Shown in pieces: positions 15,964-26,548 of a stretch of DNA of 64,000 nt (positions are counted from its first letter, which is position 1; every line of letters starts with the position of its first letter). The notes under the pieces are model-generated. The model was not told the DNA's origin. It saw only the letters and a program-made list of their open reading frames with translations, and made no database searches. Source of the DNA: Rhodocyclaceae bacterium (GTDB taxonomy: Bacteria > Pseudomonadota > Gammaproteobacteria > Burkholderiales > Rhodocyclaceae); contig JAVBXY010000035.1 in assembly GCA_030824275.1 (NCBI GenBank), forward strand, positions 1 through 64,000, given 5' to 3'. Made by a program: the position numbers and the translations under genes.

Positions 15964-17925
15964 TCAGCTCGCGCCGTTGCCGCCGCCGAGGGTGTCTTCC
16001 AACTCCTGAATGCCCTCGCGCAGGAGTTTCACCGAGTCCGACAAGGCCTGGTGGAAATCGCGATTGGCTTCACCGACGGCCTTGGTCATGCCATCGGTAA
16101 AGGAGTCATGGGCCTCGCCAATCACCGCCGAGACGCGCGACAGGTAGCCGTCCGCCTCGCGCTGGGCTTCCACCAGTCGGGCAGTGGCGCCCTCGATACG
16201 TGCGATCACGTCGCTGCTCATCGACGCTTCGCGCCGAGCCTGTTCGAGGATGCCATGCAGGGATCCCACCAGGTTAACCAAGGCATCACGTGCCGCCTTG
16301 TAGTCGGCCAGGACGCCCGACAAGCCGAGCGATGCAGAAGCGACGGATCCCGCCGCCTGGGTTAGCTGGGCTGCCACGGCGGTTGACTTATCCAATGTCG
16401 ATGCCACACCCTGCCCGGCCTTGGCGAAATCCTTGGCCGCCAGGTACAGGGTGTCTGCGCCGCTGTTGAGTCGGACCATCGCTTCGCCGGCCGTGCTGCG
16501 CATCGCAGCAGCTGCCCCGCTCATTTCCTTGGCGGCACGATTGACGCCTTCCAGCAAGGCCTCTACCTGGGAACCGAATTGCCCGATGACTTCGCGGCTG
16601 CTGGTCGCCAGATCCTCCTGGCGCCGGCTGCTCGCCTCAGAGGATTCCTGTGCCTGGACGCTCAAACGACTGACCGCGTCGCCCATGCCGGCAGTCAATT
16701 GCTCCATCGCAGTGCGCAAGTGAAGCTGCGTCTCGCTTTGCGAATTGCTCATGGTCAGCCGCATCTGATCGACGAACTCGCTCATCTTTTCATTCATCAC
16801 CCGCTGCCGCGCCTCGGCACCAGCAATGGATTCCGCCAACTGGTCGGCCATGCTCGTGGTCGTGCTCTTGCCAGCGGCCTCGATATTCGCTGCCATCGTC
16901 TGGAGTGTCGCCACCGCGGCCTGCAAGGCATCGACGGTCTGCTGTTGCAGCGTATTGATCCCCACCACCTGGTTGCCGAAGAGGTCCTTCATCTGCTGAC
17001 CAAACAGGGTCAGCGCATTGCTCAGCATTGATTGCAGGGCGACATCCTGATCGTTGCGCTCACCGGCCAGTGACGCAGCGATGTCGCTCAGGGGGGCTGC
17101 AACGGATTTCTCCAGACTGGCGACAATGCGGTCGCCGAGCGCGGCTGTGCTGGCGTTGCTTGCGGCGATCTGCTTTGCCGAAAGTTCGGCGAATAGCTTT
17201 CTCAGCTCGCCCTCGATCAGGTGCGCTGTCCGACCCGCAGCCGCTTCCGAAGCAGTTACGAGGCGGGCCAGATATTCCTCGCTGGTGCCTCCCTCAAAGA
17301 GACTGTCGAGCAACTGGGTGAGTTTCTCGACTTTCGCATTCAATCGGGCAAAGGTCAGTTTTTCAACGAAGGTGATGGCCATTGCCAGGGTGATCGCCGC
17401 CGCTGAAACCAGAAAGGCCTCGGAGACCCCATGCAGTAGCGTGGTCAGGCTGTTGCGGACAATGAGCGGGTTTTCCGACACCTGAAAGGACTTGAGGCCA
17501 AGCAGCAAGCCGTAGAAGGTGCCGATGATGCCGATGCCGGTAAATAGACCCGGCAGGTGTTTGAAGAAATCCGCGTGGAGTGTTGTGTCGACGATGATTT
17601 CGGACCGAAACACGACGGCGGCAGGCAGGGTGGACCGCAGTCGCACCGTCGAGACGGAACCACCCGCTGCGACATCCGACTGTTTGTGAAGGCTGGCCGC
17701 GTACTCACGCCACAAGGGTTGTAGAACCCCGGTTTTCTCGAAGACATGATCGAGGTCGGCGCCGACATTGCCTTGCACGGCCGAGAGCCGGGCGATGACT
17801 TTGGACAGATGGCGGGAAACGAGCAACGCCGGAGCAAAGTAAAACAGCAGAAATGAGAGCAGGAGTGCCCCCAGCACTGCGGCAAAGTAGTAAATGTGTT
17901 GCGGCAGATCGGAGATGGCCAGCAT
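15964..17925 (-). CDS. zorA: ZorA-like MotA/TolQ/ExbB proton-channel subunit with long cytoplasmic tail
   Basis: 653 residues. A membrane helix at about 10-32, a loop with STVRLRSTLPAAVVFRSE, then DFFKHLPGLFTGIGIIGTFYGLLLGL (about 120-145) and a further helix SEAFLVSAAAITLAMAITFVEKL mark the MotA/ExbB channel. From about residue 215 to the end it is a very long Ala-rich coiled coil, the tail that in ZorA projects into the cytoplasm and is thought to transmit the signal. It is the first gene of the zorABC-like operon, divergent from the cyclase-FHA gene 103 bp away. Confidence 0.8.
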   Translation of the reverse strand: MLAISDLPQHIYYFAAVLGALLLSFLLFYFAPALLVSRHLSKVIARLSAVQGNVGADLDHVFEKTGVLQPLWREYAASLHKQSDVAAGGSVSTVRLRSTLPAAVVFRSEIIVDTTLHADFFKHLPGLFTGIGIIGTFYGLLLGLKSFQVSENPLIVRNSLTTLLHGVSEAFLVSAAAITLAMAITFVEKLTFARLNAKVEKLTQLLDSLFEGGTSEEYLARLVTASEAAAGRTAHLIEGELRKLFAELSAKQIAASNASTAALGDRIVASLEKSVAAPLSDIAASLAGERNDQDVALQSMLSNALTLFGQQMKDLFGNQVVGINTLQQQTVDALQAAVATLQTMAANIEAAGKSTTTSMADQLAESIAGAEARQRVMNEKMSEFVDQMRLTMSNSQSETQLHLRTAMEQLTAGMGDAVSRLSVQAQESSEASSRRQEDLATSSREVIGQFGSQVEALLEGVNRAAKEMSGAAAAMRSTAGEAMVRLNSGADTLYLAAKDFAKAGQGVASTLDKSTAVAAQLTQAAGSVASASLGLSGVLADYKAARDALVNLVGSLHGILEQARREASMSSDVIARIEGATARLVEAQREADGYLSRVSAVIGEAHDSFTDGMTKAVGEANRDFHQALSDSVKLLREGIQELEDTLGGGNGAS

Positions 17926-18028
17926 GGGGCTTACACAGTAGGGTTGTTGACGGCCGAAAAGTCCGGCAGCGGCAGGGAAGACCTATAATTATCCATACAT
18001 TTGCAAATAGTAATAGGCTTTTGGGAAC

Positions 18029-18943
18029 ATGACTGGAACGCCATCCTCCATTGTCGAGCAGGAACTTGCCGTACTGTTTGCAGATGTCTGCGGCAGCACG
18101 CGCCTCTATGAAGTTCTTGGCGATGCCCCAGCCCTGGCGGCGATCAATGGCTGTCTCGCCGTTGTTCGCCGTGTGACACAGGCTTACGCCGGACGGGTCG
18201 TAAAGACCATCGGCGACGAGATCATGGCGGTATTTCCAGACCCGGCGGCAGCCGCGCTGGCTGCCTGCGAGATGCAAGCATTGGTGGCAGGATTGTCCGC
18301 CGGAGGAGGCACCCGGATTGCCATACGGGTCGGATTCAACTTTGGTCCGGTGCTGGAAAACAAAGGGGATGGCGATGTTTTTGGCGACACTGTGAATGTC
18401 GCCTCGCGCATGGCCTCGGTCGCCCGAAGCGGTCAGATCATTACCACCGAAGCGACAATGGAGCGCTTCCCGGCGATCCTGCGCAGCAGCACGCGCCCTC
18501 TGGAAGCCGTGCCGGTAAAGGGTAAAGCCGAGGAAATTCCGATTGTCGAAGTCGTTTGGCTCGATAGTGACGATGCCACTATGGTGGCTAGCCGAACGAT
18601 TTCATCGGCCGTAGCCAAGGCCACGCTGCGGCTACGCTACAAGGGCCGTGAACTGGTGCTCGACGGTTCTCGCAGCGCTGCAACCCTTGGCCGCGACGCG
18701 CACGCCGACCTCGTCGTGGAAACCAAGACCGCATCGCGCCTGCACGCTCGGATCGAACGGCGAAGGGACCGCTTTGTCTTTATCGATCAGAGCACCAATG
18801 GCAGCTACGTCACCATTCGCGGTGAAGCGGAAATACGCGTCCTGCGCGAGGAATTGCTGCTGCACGGCAGTGGCAGCGTCAGCTTTGGGCAACCCCACAA
18901 GAGGGATCCGGACAGCGTGGTCGAGTTCTTTTGCGAGGACTGA
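18029..18943 (+). CDS. Class III adenylate/guanylate cyclase fused to an FHA domain
   Basis: 304 residues. N-terminal cyclase homology domain (about 10-190): FADVCGSTRL holds the first metal aspartate, KTIGDEIMAVF the second, and GDVFGDTVNVASRM the transition-state Asn/Arg. C-terminal FHA domain (about 205-290) with LGRDAHADLVV, ASRLHARIE and QSTNGSYV, the canonical phosphothreonine-binding pattern. No membrane segment. It stands between the zorABC-like operon (divergent) and a Ser/Thr kinase (convergent, 6 bp between stops). The FHA domain would recognise phosphothreonine made by that kinase, which suggests a phosphorylation-gated cyclic nucleotide signal. Confidence 0.88.
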   Translation: MTGTPSSIVEQELAVLFADVCGSTRLYEVLGDAPALAAINGCLAVVRRVTQAYAGRVVKTIGDEIMAVFPDPAAAALAACEMQALVAGLSAGGGTRIAIRVGFNFGPVLENKGDGDVFGDTVNVASRMASVARSGQIITTEATMERFPAILRSSTRPLEAVPVKGKAEEIPIVEVVWLDSDDATMVASRTISSAVAKATLRLRYKGRELVLDGSRSAATLGRDAHADLVVETKTASRLHARIERRRDRFVFIDQSTNGSYVTIRGEAEIRVLREELLLHGSGSVSFGQPHKRDPDSVVEFFCED

Positions 18944-18949
18944 AAACGG

Positions 18950-20527
18950 CTACGTTGTATCCGTTGAGGGTTTCGGACGGACTGCACTAGGGAGATTCGC
19001 CAGCTCCCGCGCTTTGGCGAACTCGATTTCGCGCCGGGCGCTCTCTTCCGCTTGCAGTTTCCGTTGAGCCTCGGCCTGGAGACGACGTTTTTTCTCCGCC
19101 TGAAATTCCTTCTCGGCCGAAATCTCGGCCTGCCGTTCCGTCAGAATAGCGGCAAGCTTCTGCCCGCGCTCCGCCATGACTCCGGCCATATCCTGCGCCC
19201 GACGGACTCGCTCAGCAGCGGCCACCTTCCGCTTGGCCTCCTCTTCCGCCTTGGCCCGAGCGCCTTCGCTGCGAACTTCCGCAACCTTCAGCTGCCATGC
19301 CTTCCTCAATGCCTCGGCATCGATGGTTGCTTTGGCAACCTGGGCAGCCTTCTTGCGAAGTCCGTTTTCCAGTATCCGGCGTCGCCCGGTAGCGTCGCTT
19401 TGCGGCTTTTCTGGTGCTTTGATGCGATGACGACCGCTGGACTCCGCCTTTCGCTGTAGGGCATCCCCTGTCTTAGGCGCCGGGTCCAGCGCAATGATTC
19501 GCCGCCGGGCAAGTTCGGCAAACTCACCATCGGGATATTTTTCGAGATAGCGCGCAAAGTCACCGCCATCGAGACTGGTCGAAATGAGTTTCCAGTGCGC
19601 TATATCCGATGCAATTGGATCCTCATCGGCTTTAGCCTCGTCCTTTACCTCGTTCAAGGCCATCAAGGTCGCTTCTGGATCGACGGGACCAGTTGCAGTG
19701 GTTCGGAAAGCACCCATTGCTACTTTGAGCGCGGCGATGAATTCCGCCGCGCTCTGAAAGCGGTCACCAGCTCGCTTGGCCAACGCCTTCGACATGAGTT
19801 TGTCGAACACGTCCGGTATGGCTGGATTCAGAACCGACGGCGCCTGCGGCTCCATGTTCTGCACCTTGTGCATGATGGAGAACACACTGCCGGTGAAGGG
19901 CTTCTCTCCGGTCAGAAACTGGTACAGGATGACACCCGCCGAATAGAGATCGGTACGGTGATCGACAAGCTCGCCGGAAAACTGCTCCGGCGACATATAG
20001 GCGGGCGTACCGAGGACCGTTCCAGCATGCGTGAAATGGGATGAGTCAATCTTGGCAATGCCGAAATCAGCCACCTTGACTTGACCATCCTCGGTAATGA
20101 GGATGTTCGCCGGCTTGATGTCCCGATGCACTACACCACGGCCATGGGAATAGTCGAGGGCATCTAGAATCTGCAACATGATGAGCGCGGCATCCTCAAT
20201 CGGAAACCGCTCATCCTTATCGAAGTAGTCCTTCAGCTCGCGGCCACGCACGAATTCCATGGCGATGAAGGCAACATCCTCGTCTTCGCCATACTCGTAG
20301 ATCGAGACAATCCGGGAATGAGTTAGACGTCCCGCTGCCTGCGCCTCGCGACGAAAGCGCTGAAAAGATTCAGCCGCCTCTGACGGATCGACCGCCGATT
20401 TCTGGATCGTCTTGACCGCCACCTTGCGCTCGATGAAGGGATCAAAACCTTCATAGACGACACCCATGGCGCCCTTGCCAAGCTCGCGCACGATTTCGTA
20501 CTTTCCGAGTTTCTGAATGCCGGGCAT
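18950..20527 (-). CDS. Soluble eukaryote-type Ser/Thr protein kinase with coiled-coil tail
   Basis: 525 residues. Kinase domain at about 8-275: glycine loop GKGAMGVVYEG, lysine K39 in VAVKT, catalytic HRDIKPANI, DFGIAK and TPAYMSPEQF are all intact, so it should be active. After a linker (about 275-360) the rest is a highly charged Ala/Glu/Lys/Arg coiled coil (KAEEEAKRKVAAAERVRRAQDM and similar). No membrane helix or PASTA repeats, unlike housekeeping PknB. It is convergent with the cyclase-FHA gene and is the likely source of its phospho-ligand or of phosphorylation of the Zor proteins (inference). Confidence 0.9.
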   Translation of the reverse strand: MPGIQKLGKYEIVRELGKGAMGVVYEGFDPFIERKVAVKTIQKSAVDPSEAAESFQRFRREAQAAGRLTHSRIVSIYEYGEDEDVAFIAMEFVRGRELKDYFDKDERFPIEDAALIMLQILDALDYSHGRGVVHRDIKPANILITEDGQVKVADFGIAKIDSSHFTHAGTVLGTPAYMSPEQFSGELVDHRTDLYSAGVILYQFLTGEKPFTGSVFSIMHKVQNMEPQAPSVLNPAIPDVFDKLMSKALAKRAGDRFQSAAEFIAALKVAMGAFRTTATGPVDPEATLMALNEVKDEAKADEDPIASDIAHWKLISTSLDGGDFARYLEKYPDGEFAELARRRIIALDPAPKTGDALQRKAESSGRHRIKAPEKPQSDATGRRRILENGLRKKAAQVAKATIDAEALRKAWQLKVAEVRSEGARAKAEEEAKRKVAAAERVRRAQDMAGVMAERGQKLAAILTERQAEISAEKEFQAEKKRRLQAEAQRKLQAEESARREIEFAKARELANLPSAVRPKPSTDTT

Positions 20528-20611
20528 TGCGTCGCAACGATTGAAATAAGGATTAAATGGCAGATGCAGTCGAAGATGCTAGCACTTTTGCCCTAGTGCC
20601 TACACGCCGCA

Positions 20612-20638
20612 AAAAGTCGGCGCTAGCGACACGGCGAA
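20612..20638 (+). repeat. Dispersed 26-bp repeat, copy 6
   Basis: AAAAGTCGGCGCTAGCG then ACACGGCGAA, one or two changes from consensus. It lies 3 bp before the pepD stop, between pepD and the kinase gene. Confidence 0.8.
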
Positions 20639-20641
20639 GTC

Positions 20642-22096
20642 CTAGTCCAGCGCGGCCAATATCGCCGTCAGCAGATGCCAGGTGCGGCCCACCGAGTCAA
20701 CCTCCACCGCCTCACCCGGTGCATGGGCTCCGCGTATGGTCGGACCGAAGGAGACGATGTCGAGACCCGGATACTTGGCGGCGATGATGCCGCATTCGAG
20801 ACCGGCGTGGATCACCTGCACCGCCGAGTCCTCGCCGAATTCACTGCGGTAGACGGCCTGGCACTTCGCCAGCAGCGGCGAGGCCGGATTCGGCGTCCAA
20901 CCCGAGTAGTGGCCCGCAGCCTCGACCTTGGTGCCGGAGAGCGAGAACAGGCTGAGAATTTCGGCGGCGAGGGACTGGCTACCGCTGTCGCGCAGCGAAC
21001 GGACCATAAAGTTGCAGTGACCACCTTCCGGGCCCATTTCGACCACGCCCAGGTTGTTGGAGGTTTCCACCACGCCAGGCACGCTGCGGCTCATGCGGCG
21101 CACGCCGTGAGGCGCGGCGTGCAGCGAGGCGAGCCAGATGCCTTGCTCGGCAGCGGCCATCACGCGGGGCGCTACGACAGGAGTACAGATGACGGCAATG
21201 TCGCCATCGATACCGAACAGTTCCTCGCGCAGCAGGGTTTGCCAGTCTGCGAGGCCGGCAGTCAGTGCATCGACCTCATCCGACGGCACGGCAACAATGG
21301 CATGGGCCTCGCGCGGCAAGGCATTGCGGGCGCTACCGCCGTTCAGCGCAACAAGGCGCAGGAGAGTTTTGGATTCCAGATCGCGCAGGACGCGCACCAG
21401 CAGCTTGATGGCGTTGCCCCGCTCCTCGTGGATATCGACGCCAGAATGGCCGCCGCGCAGACCGCGCAGATCGATGCGGCAGGCTGCGTATCCGTTCGGC
21501 ATCGCTTCCGCCGCACCCGCTCGCGAGACATTGACGTCCAGCCCGCCAGCACAGCCGAGATAGAACTCACCCCATGCCTCGGTGTCGAGGTTGAGCATCA
21601 GGCGGCCTTGCAGGAGGCCGCCCGCGAGGCCGCGAGCACCGCCCATGCCGGCTTCCTCATCCACCGTGAGCAGCGCTTCGATGGGGCCGTGGGCGAGGTC
21701 CGTGCTTTCCAGCACAGCGAGGATGAGGGCGACGCCCATGCCGTTGTCGGCACCCAGCGTGGTACCTTCCGCTGCCACCCAGCCATCGCGCAGCACGGGC
21801 CGGATCGGGTCGTGGCCGAAGTCGTGGGCGACATCGGCGTTCTTCTGGCAGACCATGTCCAGATGGGCTTGCAGGATCACGCCGGGCGATGCTTCGCGAC
21901 CCGGGCTGGCGGGCTTGCGGATGACGAGATTGCCGGCGGCATCGACGAATGTCGCTAGACCCCGGTCGCCGGCCCATTGCCGCAGATGCTCGCGCAGTGG
22001 GCCTTCCTGTTTCGAAGGACGAGGAAAGCGGCAGAGCGTGGCGAAATGAGCCCAGACGATGCGGGGTTCGAGGGTGGCAAGGACGGAATCGGACAT
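20642..22096 (-). CDS. pepD: Aminoacyl-histidine dipeptidase (beta-Ala-His dipeptidase)
   Basis: 484 residues from the ATG at 22096 (MSDSVLATLEP), the standard PepD length; a longer frame to 22441 crosses the dmpR promoter and is rejected. M20/H metallopeptidase: metal ligands visible in ILQAHLDMVCQK, GADNGMGVALIL and VDEEAGMGG, with later GLECGIIAAKYPG and APGEAVEVDS. It hydrolyses X-His and other dipeptides in the cytoplasm. Divergent from dmpR with a 160-bp shared upstream region. Confidence 0.92.
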   Translation of the reverse strand: MSDSVLATLEPRIVWAHFATLCRFPRPSKQEGPLREHLRQWAGDRGLATFVDAAGNLVIRKPASPGREASPGVILQAHLDMVCQKNADVAHDFGHDPIRPVLRDGWVAAEGTTLGADNGMGVALILAVLESTDLAHGPIEALLTVDEEAGMGGARGLAGGLLQGRLMLNLDTEAWGEFYLGCAGGLDVNVSRAGAAEAMPNGYAACRIDLRGLRGGHSGVDIHEERGNAIKLLVRVLRDLESKTLLRLVALNGGSARNALPREAHAIVAVPSDEVDALTAGLADWQTLLREELFGIDGDIAVICTPVVAPRVMAAAEQGIWLASLHAAPHGVRRMSRSVPGVVETSNNLGVVEMGPEGGHCNFMVRSLRDSGSQSLAAEILSLFSLSGTKVEAAGHYSGWTPNPASPLLAKCQAVYRSEFGEDSAVQVIHAGLECGIIAAKYPGLDIVSFGPTIRGAHAPGEAVEVDSVGRTWHLLTAILAALD

Positions 22097-22256
22097 CGGC
22101 GGCAATCGATACGAGTGGCAAACGAGGGCATGCATGGTAAGGCATCCGTCGCTTCGGGAGGCCCCGCAACATATTGAGGATAACGGGAAATTCCCCGAAT
22201 CATTGCAGCGTCCGCTAGAATCTCGAGATTGGTGGAGACATGAAAACAGGTCAAAA

Positions 22257-23933
<1,677 letters not shown>

Positions 23934-23940
23934 TTCGTCC

Positions 23941-24687
23941 ATGCTGCCATCCCAGAAATTCACTGCCGCCTTTTCTGCCGAGAGCGAAACGCCTCGCACT
24001 CTGGTCGAAAACGCCTATCTCGCCCTGCGCCAGGACATCATTGAAGGCAAGCACGCACCGGGCACCCGCCTGCGCGTCGAACACCTGAAGGACGACTACG
24101 GCGTCGGCGCCGGCACCCTGCGTGAAGCCCTGTCGCTGCTGGTCTCCGATGCACTGGTGGTCAGCGAAGGCCAGCGCGGCTTCTGGGTGTCGCCGATTTC
24201 TCATGCCGACATCGAGGACATCACCCGCACCCGCCTGCTGCTGGAAACCGAGGCCCTCTGCGCCTCGATCCGGAATGGCAACGATGACTGGGAAGCCGGT
24301 CTGGTGGCCGCCTTCCATCGCCTGACCAAGGTGGAGGAGAAACTCAACAGCACGGCCCAGCGCATGCGCGAATGGGAAGACCGTAACCGGGGCTTCCACG
24401 AAGCGCTGATCGCAGCCTGCGATTCGCGCTGGCTGCGCTACCTGATCGGCATTCTCTATCGCCAGTCCGAACGCTACCGCCGTTTCGCCCTGTCCAGCAA
24501 TGTCCGCCGCGACATCCATGCCGAACACACAGAACTGTTCGAGGCCGCCATGCAACGCGACACCAAGCGCGCCACCGTGGCCTTGGAAAAGCACATTCGA
24601 GCCACCGTCGACATCATCTGCGCGACGCCGGAAGAAGCACTGCAAAAGCCGGTACGGCGCAGTACGAGGGCCATGCTGGCCGGCTGA
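23941..24687 (+). CDS. GntR/FadR-family transcriptional regulator
   Basis: 248 residues. Winged HTH at about 20-85 (LRQDIIEGKHAPGTRLRVEHL, then GVGAGTLREALSLLVSDALV) and an FCD ligand domain at about 95-230 with the metal-binding pattern D-R-FH-EAL, IHAEHTELFEA and KHIRATV. This is the VanR/FadR subgroup that senses carboxylic acids. It begins 8 bp after dmpR, so it may be co-transcribed with it. The effector is unknown. Confidence 0.88.
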   Translation: MLPSQKFTAAFSAESETPRTLVENAYLALRQDIIEGKHAPGTRLRVEHLKDDYGVGAGTLREALSLLVSDALVVSEGQRGFWVSPISHADIEDITRTRLLLETEALCASIRNGNDDWEAGLVAAFHRLTKVEEKLNSTAQRMREWEDRNRGFHEALIAACDSRWLRYLIGILYRQSERYRRFALSSNVRRDIHAEHTELFEAAMQRDTKRATVALEKHIRATVDIICATPEEALQKPVRRSTRAMLAG

Positions 24688-24760
24688 TTCAACCCGACGG
24701 GCTCAAGCCAGCCCGTTCCGGGGCCGTTAAGATCCGGATCACCGTCATCGACAGAATTTC

Positions 24761-26008
24761 ATGAACGATCTCGCCGCCACCGATTTCCGGCTCAGCCAGG
24801 CTTATATCGAGCGCCAGCCGGTAGTGGACCGCAAGGGCGAGATTTTCGGCTACGAACTGGTGCATCACGTCCCCGAAGGCCAGGAAGCCTCTCTGGCCGG
24901 CAGCGCGGCCGTGCTCGCCCATCTGCTCGGCAATCTCGACAGCGGCTGGCTGCCCGAGGGGCGCCGGGTCTTCATGCAGGCCGACCTGAGCCTGCTCGAC
25001 GACGAGGACTTCCTCTCCCTGTTGCCAGACGGCCGCGTGGTACTCGACTTGATAACCGAACCCGGCGTCGAGGATGGCGGTGTCACCGAAGCCCGTTTGC
25101 AGACTTGCGACCGCCTGCGTGCACGCAACATCGGTCTCGGCATCGCCGACTGGCGGCTCGCCGCCCACAGCCCGGAACTGCTGATCCGCGCCGGCTTCGT
25201 CAAGTTCGACATCCAGGGCGAGGACAGCTACGAACTCTACGAACACCTGACCCATCTGGCCCGTTTCCCCGCACGTAAGATCGCCCGGGGCGTGACGGAT
25301 GGCAAGCGCTACACCTTCTGCCACGACATGGGCTTCGACTACTTCCAGGGCTATTTCTTCACCCGCCCGGAAATCGTTCCCGAGAAGGAAAATTCGCCCA
25401 GCCTGGCGCTGCTGGTGCAACTCTTCGATCTGGTCGGTGCCAATGCGGAGCCGCGTGAATTGGAAGCGGTGCTCAAGCGCGATCCGGGTTTGGTGCTCAA
25501 GCTGCTCGGCTACATCAATTCCGCTGGCATGGGCGTCGGCCGCAAGGTCACCTCAATCACTCAAGCCATCGCCCTGCTCGGCTATCGCCAGCTGTATCGC
25601 TGGGTGGCCCTGCTTCTCTATACGGCCAGCGGCGACGCAGCCCCGCCGGCGCTGATGAAGACCGTGCTGGCCCGCAGCCGTTTCATCGAACTGGCGGGAC
25701 AAAGCTGCCTGCCACGCCACGAACAGGAAAACCTGTTCATGGTCGGCATGCTCTCCATGCTCGATGTGGCCTTCGGTATTCCGCTGCCCAAGGCCCTGTC
25801 GCGCCTGCCCATTCCAACGCGCATCATGCGCGCGGTGCTGGAACACGAAGACACGCTTGGCCAATTGCTGCTACTGGCCGAAGCGGTGGAACAGGGACAG
25901 GCCGCGGTGGTCGCCAGCCTCGCCGGGACGCTGGGCCTGTCGGCATGGCAGGTCAATAACTTCCAGTTCGAGTCCATGGCCTGGGCCGAATCCCTGGCTC
26001 TGGGCTGA
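24761..26008 (+). CDS. EAL-HDOD signalling protein (YuxH/CdgJ-like)
   Basis: 415 residues: EAL-type domain (about 12-200) followed by an HDOD domain (about 205-400). The EAL signature itself is YELVHH, so the catalytic glutamate motif is altered, and FVKFDIQGED and FDYFQGYFF match the rest of the fold. Such degenerate EAL-HDOD proteins are generally c-di-GMP binders or regulators rather than phosphodiesterases. The HDOD part shows RDPGLVLKLLGYINSAGMG and VTSITQAIALLGYRQLYRW. It abuts the convergent isochorismatase gene with no spacer. Confidence 0.88.
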   Translation: MNDLAATDFRLSQAYIERQPVVDRKGEIFGYELVHHVPEGQEASLAGSAAVLAHLLGNLDSGWLPEGRRVFMQADLSLLDDEDFLSLLPDGRVVLDLITEPGVEDGGVTEARLQTCDRLRARNIGLGIADWRLAAHSPELLIRAGFVKFDIQGEDSYELYEHLTHLARFPARKIARGVTDGKRYTFCHDMGFDYFQGYFFTRPEIVPEKENSPSLALLVQLFDLVGANAEPRELEAVLKRDPGLVLKLLGYINSAGMGVGRKVTSITQAIALLGYRQLYRWVALLLYTASGDAAPPALMKTVLARSRFIELAGQSCLPRHEQENLFMVGMLSMLDVAFGIPLPKALSRLPIPTRIMRAVLEHEDTLGQLLLLAEAVEQGQAAVVASLAGTLGLSAWQVNNFQFESMAWAESLALG

Positions 26009-26548
26009 TCACCGCAGAAACTCCCGGCTGATCTCGCGGAACAGAGGCGTTGCCGCCTGCCGCAGCCACTCGAAAGCCACCATTTCGCGGCTCACCACCG
26101 TCGCTCCGGCGTCACGCATGCGCGTCAGGGCCAGCGCCTTGTCGCTGGCACGACGGGAGCCGACCGCCTCTTCGACGACAAACACCCGCTTGCCGGCGGC
26201 AACGAGGTCGAGCACCGTCTGCATTACGCAGACATGGGCCTCTGTGCCGCAGACCACGTATTGATCGGGGCCGTCATGGCCGAGACCGTGACAGCCAGCG
26301 GCAACGGCAGAGAAATGGATTTTTTCGGCCATGCAGTCCGCCGGCAGTTCGGCGGCGACGGCCGGATGGGTGGGACCGAGTCCCTGCGGATACTGCTCGC
26401 AGGCGAGCACCGGCACACCGATGCGCCGGGCCACACGCAACAGCCAGAGCACGTTGTCGACACAGGCCTGCCCACCATCGATGGCGGGCAGCAGGCGCTC
26501 CTGCACGTCGATGACCAGCAGCGCCGAGTTGTCGGCATCGATCAGCAC
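26009..26548 (-). CDS. Isochorismatase-family cysteine hydrolase
   Basis: 179 residues from GTG 26548, which overlaps the exonuclease stop as GTGCTGA and indicates translational coupling. Catalytic triad visible: Asp in LLVIDVQERL, Lys in AEKIHFS, Cys in GTEAHVCVMQT. The YcaC/nicotinamidase-related group acts on small amides; the substrate is not determinable. An ATG 12 codons further upstream would overlap the exonuclease more and is not preferred. Confidence 0.85.
   Translation of the reverse strand: MLIDADNSALLVIDVQERLLPAIDGGQACVDNVLWLLRVARRIGVPVLACEQYPQGLGPTHPAVAAELPADCMAEKIHFSAVAAGCHGLGHDGPDQYVVCGTEAHVCVMQTVLDLVAAGKRVFVVEEAVGSRRASDKALALTRMRDAGATVVSREMVAFEWLRQAATPLFREISREFLR

Noticed and set aside
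17951..17978. Possible repeat remnant upstream of zorA (AAAAGTCCGGCAGCGGC)
   Set aside because: Too many changes to separate from chance.
18950..20527. Ser/Thr kinase as part of a type VI secretion regulator set (PpkA/Fha)
   Set aside because: No tss genes are present in the window, the kinase has no membrane helix and the FHA domain is fused to a cyclase.
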